Positions 33,090 through 46,300 of a stretch of DNA of 64,000 bases are shown in pieces. The stretch covers positions 63,491,144 through 63,555,143 of the forward strand of contig JAAALK010000287.1 in the NCBI GenBank assembly GCA_019279435.1, read 5' to 3'. Under the pieces are notes generated by a model. The model worked only from the letters and a program-made list of their open reading frames with translations. It made no database searches and was not told the origin of the DNA. The position numbers were made by a program, and so were the translations under genes. Each line of letters begins with the position of its first letter. Positions within the stretch are counted from its first letter, which is position 1. The stretch is from Zizania palustris (Eukaryota; Streptophyta; Magnoliopsida; Poales; Poaceae).

Positions 33090-34261
33090 ATGAGTGCATT
33101 GACAACCAACTTTAAATCCAAGAAAATTTAAAAACTTTCAGCACACAAGTGACCATAAAAACTCAGAAAAGAGCCAAATCATGTCACTTGACAGAAGAAT
33201 TATCCTCCCCCTTTCTCAAAAGAGTAAAAGCCCCTTCGACAAATCTCAAGATAAAAACTCCCCCTGAGTTAAATTTTCCCTTTGGCAACAAAGAACCTTC
33301 TCCCTTTTATGACAAATTTTCTCCCTCTTTGGAAATTATACCCCCTTGCGGCAAAGAACGTAGAAAGTCTCTCCCCCTTTGGCAATGCAAGCATCAAGGA
33401 GCATGAAAAAGATGCATAGCTTGGAAATGGGCAGAATTGCAGAGACATATAGAGCAAAAATATGCCAACAATAACATCAATGATCATGGGCTCAGCTCAA
33501 ATTAACAATCTCTAAAACATGAGGAAGCATGTGATTTGATCAGTTTTGAAATAAAAGCATCACCATTTAGTCAAGGAAGCTAGACAAGTAAGAGCAGGGA
33601 CTGCGCAGAGCTAGACCAATTCTACTCTAGACAGACAAGTCCAGTTCAAATGGAGCATGAAGAGCAAACTTGATGATCAATGAAATTTGTTGTTCTTTTC
33701 TTAGTGCCAGGGGTTATTTGTTTGTCCACCTTATACTTTCCAATCAGGCCAAGCCTAGGCAGAAAAGCCATTAGAAGCTTAAAGCAATGATTTTGGCATA
33801 CACGACACTATTCCAGTTCAGACCAATGTGCAATGGAAAGCAGTCTAGAATAGAGTAGTGCGACAAACAAATCCACCTGGATCTTTTCACTTGAAGCATG
33901 CAAATCATGGAATTTTTGATTTTAACTAAATGAACCAATTGTTTGGCATTTTATGAACATCCATGAAGATGTAGAACAATTTTTCAAGTTGCAATTTTTA
34001 GCATACAAAGAAATGTGTCTTGCTATCAAGTAGATAAAAGACAGCTAAAGCAGTCCTGCCTAACCATGCTAGATTCAAGACTAAGCAGTGAGCACGATTT
34101 GATTTTGAAAAGAAAACATCATGCACATGAATGTTTCAGATAGATTAAAAGAGCTGAGTTGACATGATTTCATGAATTATAAGCAGGCATATAAATGCAA
34201 AAGATGTAAATGCAATTTCAACACAATTAGCAAATGCACATCCATCTAAAACTGCTCCCCC
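33090..34261 (-). other. 3' non-coding region of copia B with a conserved block
   Basis: No gene is seen between the polypurine tract and the end of RNase H. Near the LTR the plus strand is rich in CCCCCTTT-type tracts (33195-33400), which are purine tracts in the element RNA. The block 33707-33895 resembles 12729-12920 in copia A (GCCAGGGGTTATTTG, CAAGCCTAGGC, TTGGCATACAC). The remainder shows little similarity to copia A. Confidence 0.7.
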
Positions 34262-34368
34262 TCACAAAATGCCGTAAGGATGACAAATACCAAGTTCCCC
34301 ACGCAAGTAGGCAAATCGAGAAGCATCGAGGGGTGTTGTGAAAATGTCGGCAAGCTGGTGTTGGGTAT
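34262..34368 (-). pseudogene. Copia B RNase H C-terminal end, separated by Tekay 2
   Basis: On the minus strand this short piece continues the RNase H frame that is cut at 46602. It reads HQLADIF, then LDASRFAYLRGELG, and stops at 34262-34264. The upstream sequence lies 12 kb away beyond the nested Tekay element. The flanking GGTAT at 34364-34368 is one copy of the target duplication. Confidence 0.88.
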
Positions 34369-37300
34369 TGTCGCGCCCCGATTTAATAAATCAAGACTTT
34401 ATTGAAATTCCATAGAAAATCAATAAAACAAGACGTTCGTCATGCGACCACGTACAATACGGGCAATAATTCACGGTTCGTAGACCGCATTAATACAAAA
34501 GTGAATAAAAGCGAAGAGAAACTAATAAAATAAGGGTCCTAGATGAACGCCTCCTTCCAGTCTCGCCTTGGCTGGGTCGCTACTCCAGACCTGCATCCTC
34601 CTCGTAGTAGACGGGCTCTGATGTTGTAAGTCAACGGGGTGAGTACAGATGTACTCAACAAGCCACCGAATGCAAGTATAATGCAAGGTAATAACAAGGG
34701 AGATAGTGGCTAGTTTTGCGGAAGCAGCATAATTGTAAAGCTTTAAATGTGAGCAGTTTATTAGTACGGAAAAGTAAACATGTGTGTGTATCATCCTCTT
34801 CTAACTCGAGGGGTACAGTCAGCCCCACCTCGCTCAACAGTCCTTATGTGCCATGAATAACTCGACCATTCAAACAATTGTAAACTAACTGCGAGTAGTC
34901 ACACAACCCGCCCTTGACCGTGGGCTCGGCTTTTCGAAAAGTTTAAATTACTCTGATCAGAGATGTACCACTGTACCCACAAGGCACGCACTCATCACTT
35001 ACACCAAGGTGTAACGAGATGACCCATTTCACGGGAACTCATGCCAAAACCTTCCATATAGTCCTCCCCGACTCAACAGCACCCTCTTATAGGTTTCATA
35101 TGGTGTCCCGACGCGTCGGAGCCCCACCATACCCCCCCTTGAGCCTCGTCGGTACAAGTCGCCCGCAGGCTTGCCCCTTGCCCCCTCCACTATGGTGCAT
35201 CGAGTCGGAGCATTCCATACTTCCAGTTAGGACTTACCCATTAGACTTGTGGTTGGTACGGAAGTGCTTTGCAATAGATCCCGCAGACCGGTCCTTATAG
35301 TGCCCCGGGTGCGACAAACCAGTGCCCGAGCTTGCACCCGGAACCCACCATACTTATAACTTAGCCAACTCCAACAGAGTCCAGAGACGAGAATAACGGG
35401 GAAATTCATATACAGAATCCAGCTATCTACGACTCATTCTTTTTATCCTATAGCAGTTGTGCCGGTACATTGGGCACTAGCTAATAATTTTATAGTAGAG
35501 TGACAAGGAGTTAAGGCTCAATAAGCATGGCTTGGGTTTGCACTCAAGGACGGGGATCTAATAAATATAAGTGTAAGGCTTTGATTTCTGACTAATGCAA
35601 TATTAACCTATGGGTTATAGCGATAACTTATTAAAACATGGGCTCAATTATGATCAACTGTTTCCACAGAAGGGTCGATGACTTGCCTTGATCAGCAAAG
35701 GGGGATGGAGGAACCTCGGGGTAGAACTCCTGCTCCTCGATGAACTCGTAGTCTTCTTGATACGGAAAAATAAACAGTACATTCAATAAACAGACAAAAA
35801 TTCACCAAATACTAAACATACACATTTGTGGGTTTTATTATGTGGAATAGAGTTTTAAGATTCTGAGGTTTGGTGAATAAACAGTGAACTTGATTTCTTA
35901 GGGCTTTTCTAATTTATTTTGCTGAATTAATAATTTATCCCTAAGGGGTTTTTATTCTTTTATTTGTTAAAAATATTTTGGGTAACAGTAACATACTGTT
36001 TTTATGGCATTAATGTGTAGAGAATATTATTCTGGATTTAACAAAATTTGAATGGTGAAATTTGCAGTTAAAATGAGCAAGATATGAATTTTTGAAGTTT
36101 AAACTATTTTCTGAATTTTGTTTAAACTGGAAAATGGGCTCTGGTCCACGGTGAGCCAGGCCCACGGTGGACTGCACCACTGTGCGCGTGGACCGGATCA
36201 ACCAGATCTGTTGGATCCAGATCCGGCGGCCAGGCGCGAGGCGGGATCCCTTAAGTGAGAATGGACGGCTCAGATTAAAACAGAGCGAACGGGTACGCGT
36301 GGACGCCTGAGATCGATCGGGGGTTTTAAGTGCTGATCGACGGCCGAGAGGCCTCGATACCCCTTTGACCATATCCGAGGGCCCAGATTAAATCCCGGAG
36401 GGATTTAATCCTAGCCCTCCGATCGCGATCGGGCGGTCGCGGCGCGATCCGGCACGGCACGACGTAAGGGGGCGCGTACCCCCTTCGTCTCCGGCGACGG
36501 TGGGCTCGGGTGCGGCTACGACGGCGGCGATGAGGGCCTATGGGGTCTAGCTAGGGCCAAAATGGAATGCGGAGGTGAAGGGGGTCCTGACAGTACCTTC
36601 GGTGGCGACGATGGGGGCCTGGAGGTGACCGGCGGTGAGCGTAGACGACGGAGAGGGTTCGGGTGCTTGACGGCGACGAGGATCCGGCGGTGTCCGCGGC
36701 CAACCGAGTGGATGTCGGTGATGGGAGGGTGATGACGGATCCGACGGTGGTGATGGCTAGGGCTAAGAGGGCCGGGGTCGACGGCGAGGGCTCGCCAGAG
36801 GCGAAGCAGAGCCGAAGGTCGAAAAAGAGGCGGCGGCGTTCTGTTTTCGCATGAGGAGGGCTGGGAGTGTGTGGGCTGAGGGCGGTGGTCGTGGAGGGTT
36901 TTTATAGGGGGTCACCAGCGTCTGGATGGCAGGGAACCGAGGGCTTCCCGAGAGCTCCGGTGATCTCTTTCCAAGCTTCGGGTGGCTTTCCAAAGGCGTG
37001 AAAACGCGTCGCCATGGATGGAAGGGAGGCGGTGGCATGCGGGGAAGGTGATCCGGGGGTGATCCGGGCGATCGCGGGCGGCCGGCGGTGAGGAACAGAA
37101 GGTGATCGCCGGGAGAAAGGAAGGGGGCGATCCCCTTCCATCGGAGACGAAGCACCTGACAGGTGGCCCCCACCTGTCAGTGGCCGAGTGTGAAGACAAC
37201 AGCGCCGACCGGCGGGCCACGGTTGTCAGGGAGCGAGGGTGAGAGAGGGGAGGCTGACAAGTGGGCCGGGCGGGGCGCGGTGGAGGAGAGAGGAGCGGGG

Positions 37301-37664
37301 GAGTGCGCCGACAGGCGGACCCCACCTGTCGGTGGCGCGCTGCTGGATTGGACCGGGCTCAGGGTGAATTCGAGGTTGAGGCCCATTAAGGATTTAATAT
37401 TTTTTCCGAATTAAAATAATTCCAGTAATTCATTTATTTGATTAAGGGTTGAATCACTGTTGGTAAAAATTTGTAAAAATTCCTAAAATTATATCTTGGG
37501 CTCTAGTTCATCTCATAAAATTTTCAGGTCCATATTTTGTATATTTCTCCCTGTTTGGCTTTATTTGGGTTCTTTTATGATTTTCCTTTAATAAATAAAT
37601 CCAGAATTGATTTAAATAATAATTTTATTTTCTTTTATTTGTTTTTATTTCTTGGGGTGTTACA
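34369..37664 (-). mobile_element. 3' LTR of Tekay 2
   Basis: It shows the general layout of this family: a gene-poor segment next to TGTCGCGCC, an AT-rich tract (35780-36120), a GC-rich promoter zone (36130-37380) with TATAAAAA reversed at 36899-36906, and an AT-rich end. The minus-strand open frame 36763-37173 spans the TATA region and is not conserved as protein in the other LTR family. Confidence 0.94.
36899..36906 (-). promoter_or_regulatory. TATA box in Tekay 2 3' LTR
   Basis: TTTTTATA reads TATAAAAA on the minus strand. The matching position in the 5' LTR is 45832-45839, and the gag-only element has TTTATAG near 2231. Confidence 0.65.
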
Positions 37665-37680
37665 ATCCTATCCCCCTTAC
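37665..37680 (-). promoter_or_regulatory. Polypurine tract of Tekay 2
   Basis: Reversed it reads GTAAGGGGGATAGGAT, directly before the LTR start TGTAACACC. Confidence 0.9.
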
Positions 37681-37706
37681 AGAGAATCTCGTCCTCGAGA
37701 TTCGGA

Positions 37707-40700
37707 TCAATCCTCGAATAGCTCAGGATGCTGTGCCTTGAGTTCATCTTCTTTTTCCCATGTAGCTTCCTCTACGGGATGATTGCTCCACTGCACTTTA
37801 CAGAAGCGGATGACCCGACTCCTGGTGATCCTTTCTTTGACTTCCAATATCTTGACCGGCTTTTCCACATAGGTCAGATCCTCTTGAACATCCAACTGCT
37901 GTAGGTCCACTTGATCTGTCGGAACGCGCAGACACTTCTTGAGTTGGGATACGTGAAATACGTCATGTACTCCGGTCAATGAGGGTGGTAATTCCAACTG
38001 ATATGCAACTTCGCCTTGGCGTCGAACAATGGGAAATGGTCCAACATATCGAGGGGCCAACTTTCCTCTCATGTTAAACCGTTGAGTACCACGGAGAGGC
38101 GTAACTCGAAGGTAAACATGATCTCCTTCTTCAAAGGCTAGGTCTCGGCGACGATTGTCTGCGTAGCTCTTCTGTCGTGATTGGGCTGTCTTGAGTCGGT
38201 CTCTGATGATCCGTACCTTCTCTTCAGCTTCACGAAGAATGTCTGTTCCGAACACTTGGGATTCACCAGTTTGGTCCCAAAGTATAGGCGTTCTGCACTT
38301 ACGTCCATATAGGGCTTCAAAAGGAGACATCTGAAGGCTGGCTTGATAGCTATTGTTGTACGAAAACTCAGCGTACGGCAAGCTCTTGTCCCAAGTGGCT
38401 CCAAAATCCAAGACACATGCTCGAAGCATATCCTCCAATATCTGATTCACCCTCTCTGTTTGTCCATCTGTCTGAGGGTGGTAGGCGGTACTGAAATTCA
38501 ATCTCGTGCCCATCTCCTCTTGAAGGTTCTTCCAGAAACGAGAGGTAAACTGACTTCCTCTATCGGATACTATCTTCTTGGGTACTCCATGAAGACATAC
38601 GATCCGGGCCATGTATAGTTCTGCCAGCTTAGGGCCACTAAAGGTCGTCTTGACGGCTATGAAATGTGCTACTTTCGTAAGCCGATCAATGATCACCCAA
38701 ATAGAATCATACCCAAGTTGGGTCTTTGGTAGTCCGGTGATGAAATCCATACCGATTTCTTCCCACTTCCATTCAGGCACTTTAAGTGGCTGTAACAATC
38801 CTGCAGGCCTCTGATGTTCAGCTTTTACTCTTCTGCAGGTGTCACATTCGGCGACGAACTGTGCAATCTCTCTTTTCATGCTGACCCATCAATAACGTTC
38901 CTTCAGGTCGTGGTACATCTTGGTACTGCCGGGATGAATGGAGTATAATGTCTCATGGGCTTCTCTCAGGATGAGGGTTTTTATCTCAGGTTTATCCGGC
39001 ACACATATCCGGGTTCCAAACCATATGGTGCCATTCTCATCCTCTGAAAATCCTGGGGCTTTTCCTTGTCTCATGTTCTTCCTAATGGCAGCTATATCCG
39101 GGTCTTCTAACTGAGCTTCACGGATCTGCTCAAATAGAATTGGCTGGGTCTCCAAGGTGGCTAGGTATGCTCCAGTGGTTAACCCAAGTTTCAACTTTTC
39201 CATCTCTCTACTTAACAAGGGTGCATGATCCTGAATCATCACGGCTGTGCAATATCCCTTGCGACTTAATGCATCAGCTACCACATTTGCTTTTCCGGGG
39301 TGGTAGTGAATACCTAAGTCATAGTCCTTTATTAGCTCCAACCATCGTCTTTGCCTCAGATTGAGGTCCAGCTGTGTGAAGATGTACTTCAAGCTCTTGT
39401 GGTCCGTAAAGTTCTCACAGCGATTTCCAACCAAATAATGCCTCCAAATCTTAAGGGCGTGTACTACTGCGGCTAATTCCAAATCGTGGGTCGGGTAGTT
39501 CAACTCATGAGGTCTCAACTGATGGGAGGCATAAGAGATAACTTTTCCGTCTTGCATAAGAACACATCCCAATCCTTGGCGAGATGCGTCACAGTAGACA
39601 TGGAAGTCTTTATGGATATCGGGTAGGGTTAGTATGGGTGCTGACACCAGACGGGTCTTGAGAGTGCGGAAACTTTCCTCGCATTCAGGAGTCCATTCAA
39701 ACTTCTCTCCTTTCTGCAACAACTTGGTCATTGGCTTGGCTATCTTAGAAAAATTCTCAATGAACCTCCGATAATATCCGGCCAAACCCAGAAAACTCCG
39801 TATCTCAGATACGTTCATGGGTGGCATCCAATCCGTAACTGCTTCTACGGTGGCAGAGTCTACTGCGATTCCTTGCGCAGAGATGATGTGTCCGAGGAAT
39901 TTTACTTCTGCCGTCCAAAACTTGCATTTGTTGTACTTGGCATACAATTGGTGTTCCCTTAACCTTCCTAAGGTTAACCGGAGGTGAGCCTCGTGCTCTT
40001 TCTGGTCCTTGGAATAAATGAGTATGTCGTCTATGAAGACTACGATGAACTTATCCAAATATTCCATGAACACCTTATTCATCATGTTCATGAAGAATGC
40101 AGGGGCGTTGGTCAATCCGAAGGACATAACCGTGCACTCGTACAAGCCATAACGGGTGGTAAAGGCCGTCTTGGGTATATCTTCTTCTCGAATCCTCAAC
40201 TGATGATATCCAGAACGCAAGTCGATCTTCAAGAATACTGTATCTCCTTTTAGCTGGTCGAAATGATCGTCGATCCGAGGCAACGGATATTTATTCTTGA
40301 TGGTTACTTCATTCAAAGCGTGGTAATCCACACACATACGCTTTGCCTTGTCTTCTTTCTTCTCGACGAAGATGACGGGGGCACCCCATGGCGATGTGCT
40401 AGGTCTGATGTAGCCTTTCTTCTCGAGATCCTCCAACTGCTGCTTCATCTCAGCTAACTCATTAGCGGCCATCCGGTATGGTCGCTTATAAATAGGGGTG
40501 GTTCCGGGCACCAAGTCGATCCTGAACTCGATATCCCTCTTGGGTGGCATCCCTGGTAGATCTTCCGGGAACACGTCCGGGTATTCACTGACTACTGGTA
40601 TCTCCTCCAAGGTAATCTGATGTAGTCTTGTCCTACCGGCCTTCATGCTTGGCATCTGGAATGTGACGATAGTCCCTTCTTCATTAGTCACAGTCACTTT

Positions 40701-42185
40701 TCTCTGGGCACAATCTATCACTCCTTGATGTTTATTTAGCCAATCCATCCCTAGAATGAGATCCAAACCTTGACATTCTATTAGAATGGGGTCGGCCCAG
40801 AATATCGTGCCTTGGATATCTACCCATACCCTTGGACTAAAAGAATAGGCGAGGGTTTGCTTGCCCGGGGTAGCTATCAATACTGGTCTGGGTAGTTCAC
40901 TTATGTCCAGGGCATTACTTTCCACAAAAGCAGTTGATATAAAGGAGTGTGTAGCTCTGGTGTCAAATAATACCACTGCAAGTGATGAATGAACCATAAA
41001 CTTACCCATGACGATTTCTGGTGCGGCCTGGGCTTCTTCGGCGGTGACGTGGTTGACTTTGGCGCGGACGGCGGGGTTTGAAGTGACGCCTTGAGTACGC
41101 TTGGGATGAGGGCACTGATGGGAGTAGTGCCCCTCCTGGCGGCAGTTGAAGCAAACTACAGGCTTGCCGTGCCTGTCTCTCAGAATCTTTGGCTTCTTGG
41201 CCGGGGCAGCTGGGGCGGCTGGTGCGGCAGGAGTGGGGCGAGGGTGTCCGGCTCCGGCATTGATGGCAGGTGGCGCCGAGCGATACACTGGGCGGGGGTG
41301 GTACTGTGGCGCCGGTGAAGGAGGTGTGAATCGGGGCCTCTGAGCCATGCCCTGGTTTTGCCTAAAGGCATTCATCCTCTTCTTTTTCAGGTCGACCTTG
41401 TTCTGCTGGGTCTCCTGAATGATAGCTTTATTCACCAACTTTTGAAAGTTGGCGAAATCTCCGGAGATAAGCTGTAGGGACAGCTCATCCTTCAATCCCC
41501 GGAGGAACTTAGCCTGCCTGGCCGCATCGGTACGGACCTCCTCAGGTGCGTATCGGGCCAGACGGTTGAACTCGTGCAGATACTCGGTTACGGACCTGCT
41601 CCCCTGCTGCAAGTCTCTGAACTCCTGTTGTTTCTGCGCGATAATACCGTCGGGGATGTGGGCGGCACGGAAAGCGGCCGAAAACTCTGCCCAAGTATGG
41701 GCGTGGCCCTCGGGCAGAGTCTCGCGAAGATTGTCCCACCATTCTGTGGCGGGACCATGGAGTTGGTGGGTGGCGAAGGCCACCTTCTCCTGCTCAGTGC
41801 AGGTCAGCAGATCGAGCTTCTTCTCGATAGTCCTCAACCAATCCCCAGCCTCCATGGGGTTGGTGGTGCTTGAGAAGGTCGGTGGGCGAACTCAGAGGAA
41901 CTCCGAGAGCTGAGAGGTGGGTGCGGGAGCTGGTGCGGCGGGACGATGCAGCTCGGGCTGTTGGTGGAGGCGGAAGAACTGAGCCTGCTGCTCCTGCATC
42001 TGTTGTTGCTGTTGTTGCATTTGGTTTAATAAAGCCGTGACTAGCTGGTTTTGGGTGGCCATCATTTCGGCCACTGTAGGGTGATTAGCGATTGGGGCTT
42101 GCCTTTGTCCAGTGGCTCCCCATTGTGGCAAGTTGCCACTCTCTCCTCCATTCTGGGGAGCGTCGGAACCCTGAGTATTGGTCAT
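37707..42185 (-). pseudogene. Tekay 2 gag-pol polyprotein with chromodomain
   Basis: A single frame of 1493 codons runs from ATG 42185 to the stop at 37707, interrupted only by stops at 41892 (Arg CGA to TGA) and 38889 (Trp TGG to TGA). Approximate residue positions: Gln-rich segment and gag domain 40-250; zinc knuckle CFNCRQEGHYSHQC ~345; protease ~407, where the usual DTG/DSG is DTR; reverse transcriptase with VVFIDDILIYS ~717; RNase H from YCDAS ~865; integrase HHCC ~1075-1115; core residues in GMDFITG, SDRGSQF and GQTERVNQ ~1147-1245; chromodomain from ~1438 to the end with VQWSNHPVEEATWE. The chromodomain would bind modified histone H3 and direct insertion to heterochromatin. Confidence 0.95.
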
Positions 42186-42358
42186 CCTGGATTTTTTTCA
42201 AAGTAGACAATATTTATTTTAGAGAACTCTTTATATTTTATTTCAAAAGATACCGTTCTTGCGGTTACATTTATTTATTTCTTCATTCATGCCTTATATT
42301 TTGACATGAATGGTATTACAAGCAAGAAAATGAAAAGCAATCAACCGTAAAACTACGT

Positions 42359-43165
42359 CTACGGTAGCTCGGGGGACGGCTCAATCTCAGGCTCGTGGGA
42401 GACGGTCGGGGTCGAAGAGCTGGATGGTCCGGCGGGTGGTGCACTGCGGGAGATCCTCTTGGGCCTCACAGTGGGGATCCGAAGGGGTGTCTTCTTGCGA
42501 GGCGGAAGAGGTGCGATCTCTTCAATGTCCTTCTTTAATTCTTTGATCTGGTAACGGAGCTGTGGGTTGGTGGCGACACGCTGCCGAAGAAGCTCATTCT
42601 GACGCCGTAACTCTTCTGCTTCGGCAGCCAAACAATGACCCTGCTGGATGCGGCGACGAAGATCTCCGTTCTCGCGGTTCAGATCCTCAGAAGATTGTCG
42701 GTAAAAGCTGATGGTGTCGCGCTGTCCATTAGCGTCCTGCAGTGCCTCGTAATGGAGATCATCCATGGCCTCCAACAAGCGCATGGTATGACCAATAGCA
42801 GAATAACGCTGGGAGAGTGTGCTGACGAAGACGCTGTGGGGACTACCTGGAGTGCGAAGAGGCACGAAGCGAAAGTCCGTGTCGTAGAGCTCACTTTCAT
42901 AGATCATCTGGAGCTCTGTGAGTGCCTGGAGGGCGGTGCGCTGGCTGGCAACCAAGAAGGTAGGTCCTCCTCCGCGATAGGTGTGAGCTGTCTGAGGGGA
43001 GGGCTGGACGACGACGGTGACCTCGCAGTAGCTTTCTTCCTCGTCGGGGAAGACTCCATGGTACATTGGCTCATGCTCAAATCCGAGGAAACCGACGAGC
43101 ATGCGCAGCTCGCGGATGAATCCGGCCTCATCACGAAGGTTCCCACTCATGGTACGGACCGGCAT
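42359..43165 (-). CDS. ORF0, conserved protein upstream of gag in Tekay 2
   Basis: An intact 268-codon frame lies between the primer-binding site (43289) and gag (42185), same direction. The N-terminal ~100 residues form a compact region with LRDEAGFIRELRMLVGFLGF and YCEVTVVVQPSP. A middle part has SAIGHTMRLLEAMDDLH; a predicted coiled coil follows (LNRENGDLRRR, LRRQNELLRQR); and a basic/proline-serine tail ends SPELP. The decayed gag-only element keeps the same protein (7363-4524), so the gene is an old part of this lineage. No catalytic motif is visible. A structural, RNA-binding or regulatory role is possible but not shown. How it would be translated relative to gag is unknown. Confidence 0.85.
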   Translation of the reverse strand: MPVRTMSGNLRDEAGFIRELRMLVGFLGFEHEPMYHGVFPDEEESYCEVTVVVQPSPQTAHTYRGGGPTFLVASQRTALQALTELQMIYESELYDTDFRFVPLRTPGSPHSVFVSTLSQRYSAIGHTMRLLEAMDDLHYEALQDANGQRDTISFYRQSSEDLNRENGDLRRRIQQGHCLAAEAEELRRQNELLRQRVATNPQLRYQIKELKKDIEEIAPLPPRKKTPLRIPTVRPKRISRSAPPAGPSSSSTPTVSHEPEIEPSPELP

Positions 43166-43288
43166 CTACAAAAGAGAGAAAGTTTTTGTGAAAATCTCGG
43201 AAGATGAGAGGATAAGTAGTGTTTGTAAGAAAATATAGTAAATATAAGTCCTAAGGTCAGCTCTGTTTGGCTTCCTACAGTCAAGTCG

Positions 43289-43300
43289 GCTCTGATACCA
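43289..43300 (-). promoter_or_regulatory. Primer-binding site of Tekay 2
   Basis: Reversed it reads TGGTATCAGAGC, initiator-Met tRNA type, three bases from the LTR at 43304. Confidence 0.92.
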
Positions 43301-43303
43301 TCT

Positions 43304-46300
43304 TGTCGCGCCCCGATTTAATAAATCAGGACTTTATTGAAATTCCATAGAAAATCAATAAAACAAGACGTTCATCATGCGACCACGTACAATACGGGCA
43401 ATCATTCACGGTTCGTAGACCGCATAAATACAAAAGTGAATAAAGGCGAATAGAAACTAATAAAATAAGGGTCCTAGATGAACGCCTCCTTCCAGTCTCG
43501 CCTTGACTGGGTCGCTACTCCAGACCTGCATCCTCCTCGTAGTAGACGGGCTCTGATGTTGTAAGTCAACGGGGTGAGTACAGATGTACTCAACAAGCCA
43601 CCGAATGCAAGTATAATGCAAGGTAATAAAAGGGAGATAGTGGCTAGTTTTGCGGAAGCAGCATAATTGTAAAGCTTTAAATGTGAGCAGTTTATTAGTA
43701 CGGAAAAGTAAACATGTGTGTGTATCATCCTCTTCTAACTCGAGGGGTACAGTCAGCCCCACCTCGCTCAACAGTCCTTACGTGCCATGAATAACTCGAC
43801 CATTCAAACAATTGTAAACTAACTGCGAGTAGTCACACAACCCGCCCTTGACCGTGGGCTCGGCTTTTCGAAAAGTTTAAATTACTCTGATCAGAGATGT
43901 ACCACTGTACCCACAAGGCACGCACTCATCACTTACACCAAGGTGTAACGAGATGACCCATTTCACGGGAACTCGTGCCAAAACCTTCCATATAGTCCTC
44001 CCCGACTCAACAGCACCCTCTTATAGGTTTCATATGGTGTCCCGACGCGTCGGAGCCCCACCATACCCCCCTTGAGCCTCGTCGGTACAAGTCGCCCGCA
44101 GGCTTGCCCCTTGCCCCCTCCACTATGGTGCATCGAGTCGGAGCATTCCATACTTCCAGTTAGGACTTACCCATTAGACTTGTGGTTGGTACGGAAGTGC
44201 TTTGCAACATATCCCGCAGACTGGTCCTTATAGTGCCCCGGGTGCGACAAACCAGTGCCCGAGCTTGCACCCGGAACCCACCATACTTATAACTTAGCCA
44301 ACTCCAACAGAGTCCAGAGACGAGAATAACGGGGAAATTCATATACAGAATCCAGCTATCTACGACTCATTCTTTTTATCCTATAGCAGTTGTGCTGGTA
44401 CATTGGGCACTAACTAATAATTTTATAGTAGAGTGACAAGGAGTTAAGGCTCAATAAGCATGGCTTGGGTTTGCACTCAAGGACGGGGATCTAATAAATA
44501 TAAGTGTAAGGCTTTGATTTCTGACTAATGCAATATTAACCTATGGGTTATAGCGATAACTTATTAAAACATGGGCTCAATTATGATCAACTGTTTCCAC
44601 AGAAGGGTCGATGACTTGCCTTGATCAGCAAAGGGGGATGGAGGAACCTCGGGGTAGAACTCCTGCTCCTCGATGAACTCGTAGTCTTCTCGATACGGAA
44701 AAATAAACAGTACATTCAATAAACAGACAAAAATTCACCAAATACTAAACATACACATTTGTGGGTTTTATTATGTCGAATAGAGTTTTAAGATTCTGAG
44801 GTTTGGTGAATAAACAGTGAACTTGATTTCTTAGGGCTTTTCTAATTTATTTTGCTGAATTAATAATTTATCCCTAAGGGGTTTTTATTCTTTTATTTGT
44901 TAAAAATATTTTGGGTAACAGTAACATATTGTTTTTATGGCATTAATGTGTAGAGAATATTATTTTGGATTTAACAAAATTTGAATGGTGAAATTTGCAG
45001 TTAAAATGAGCAAGATATGAATTTTTGAAGTTTAAACTATTTTCTGAATTTTGTTTAAACTGGAAAATGGGCTCTGGTCCACGGTGAGCCAGGCCCACGG
45101 TGGACTGCGCCACTGTGCGCGTGGACCGGATCAACTAGATCCGTTGGATCCAGATCCGGCGGCTAGGCGCGAGGCGGGATCCCTTAAGTGAGAATGGACG
45201 GCTCAGATTAAAACAGAGCGAACGGGTACGCGTGGACGCCTGAGATCGATCGGGGGTTTTAAGTGGTGATCGATGGCCGAGAGGCCTCGATACCCCTTTG
45301 ACCAGATCCGAGGGCCCAGATTAAATCCCAGAGGGATTTAATCCTAGCCCTCCGATCGCGATCAGGCGGTCGCGGCGCGATCCGGCACGGCACGACGTAA
45401 GGGGGCGTGTACCCCCTTCGTCTCCGGCGACGGCGGGCTCGGGTGCGGCTACGACGGCGGCGACGAGGGCCTAGGGGGTCTAGCTAGGGCCAAAATGGAA
45501 TGCGGAGGTGAAGGGGGTCCTGACAGTACCTTTGATGGCGACGATGGGGGCCTGGAGGTGACCGGCGGCGAGCGTAGACGACGGAGAGGGTTCGGGTGCT
45601 TGACGACGACGAGGATCCGGCGGTGTCCGCAGCCAACCGAGTGGATGCCGGTGATGGGAGGGTGATGACGGATCCGACGGTGGTGATGGCTAGGGCTAAG
45701 AGGGCCGGGGTCGATGGCGAGGGCTCGCCGGAGGCGAAGTAGAGCCGAAGGTCGAAAAAGAGGCGGCGGCGTTCTGTTTTCGCACGAGGAGGGCTGGGAG
45801 TGTGTGGGCTGAGGGCGGTGGTCGTGGAGGGTTTTTATAGGGGGTCGCCGGCGTCTGGATGGCAGGGAACCGAGGGCTTCCCGAGAGCTCCGGTGATCTC
45901 TTTCCAAGCTTCGGGTGGCTTTCCAAAGGCGTGAAAACGCGTCGCCATGGATGGAAGGGAGGCGGTGGCATGCGGGGAAGGTGATCCGGGGGTGATCCGG
46001 GCGATCGCGGGCGGCCGGCGGTGAGGAACAGAAGGTGATCGCCGGGAGAAAGGAAGGGGCGATCCCCTTCCATCGGAGACGAAGCACCTGACAGGTGGCC
46101 CCCACCTGTCAGTGGCCGAGTGTGAAGACAACAGCGCCGACCGGCGGGCCACGGTTGTCAGGGAGCGAGGGTGAGAGAGGGGAGGCTGACAAGTGGGCCG
46201 GGCGGGGCGCGGTGGAGGAGAGAGGAGCGGGGGAGTGCGCCGACAGGCGGACCCCACCTGTCGGTGGCGCGCTGCTGGATTGGGCCAGGCTCAGGGTGAA

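Noticed and set aside
32013..33115. Plus-strand frames of 217 and 150 codons in the copia B LTR, repeated at 52694-53744
   Set aside because: They are antisense to the LTR and rich in Ser/Pro from CTTCG/CTCCG words; the frames shift between the two LTR copies.
33090..34261. Envelope-like gene downstream of copia B pol, as in some SIRE elements
   Set aside because: No long minus-strand frame, signal peptide or membrane segment is seen between pol and the polypurine tract.
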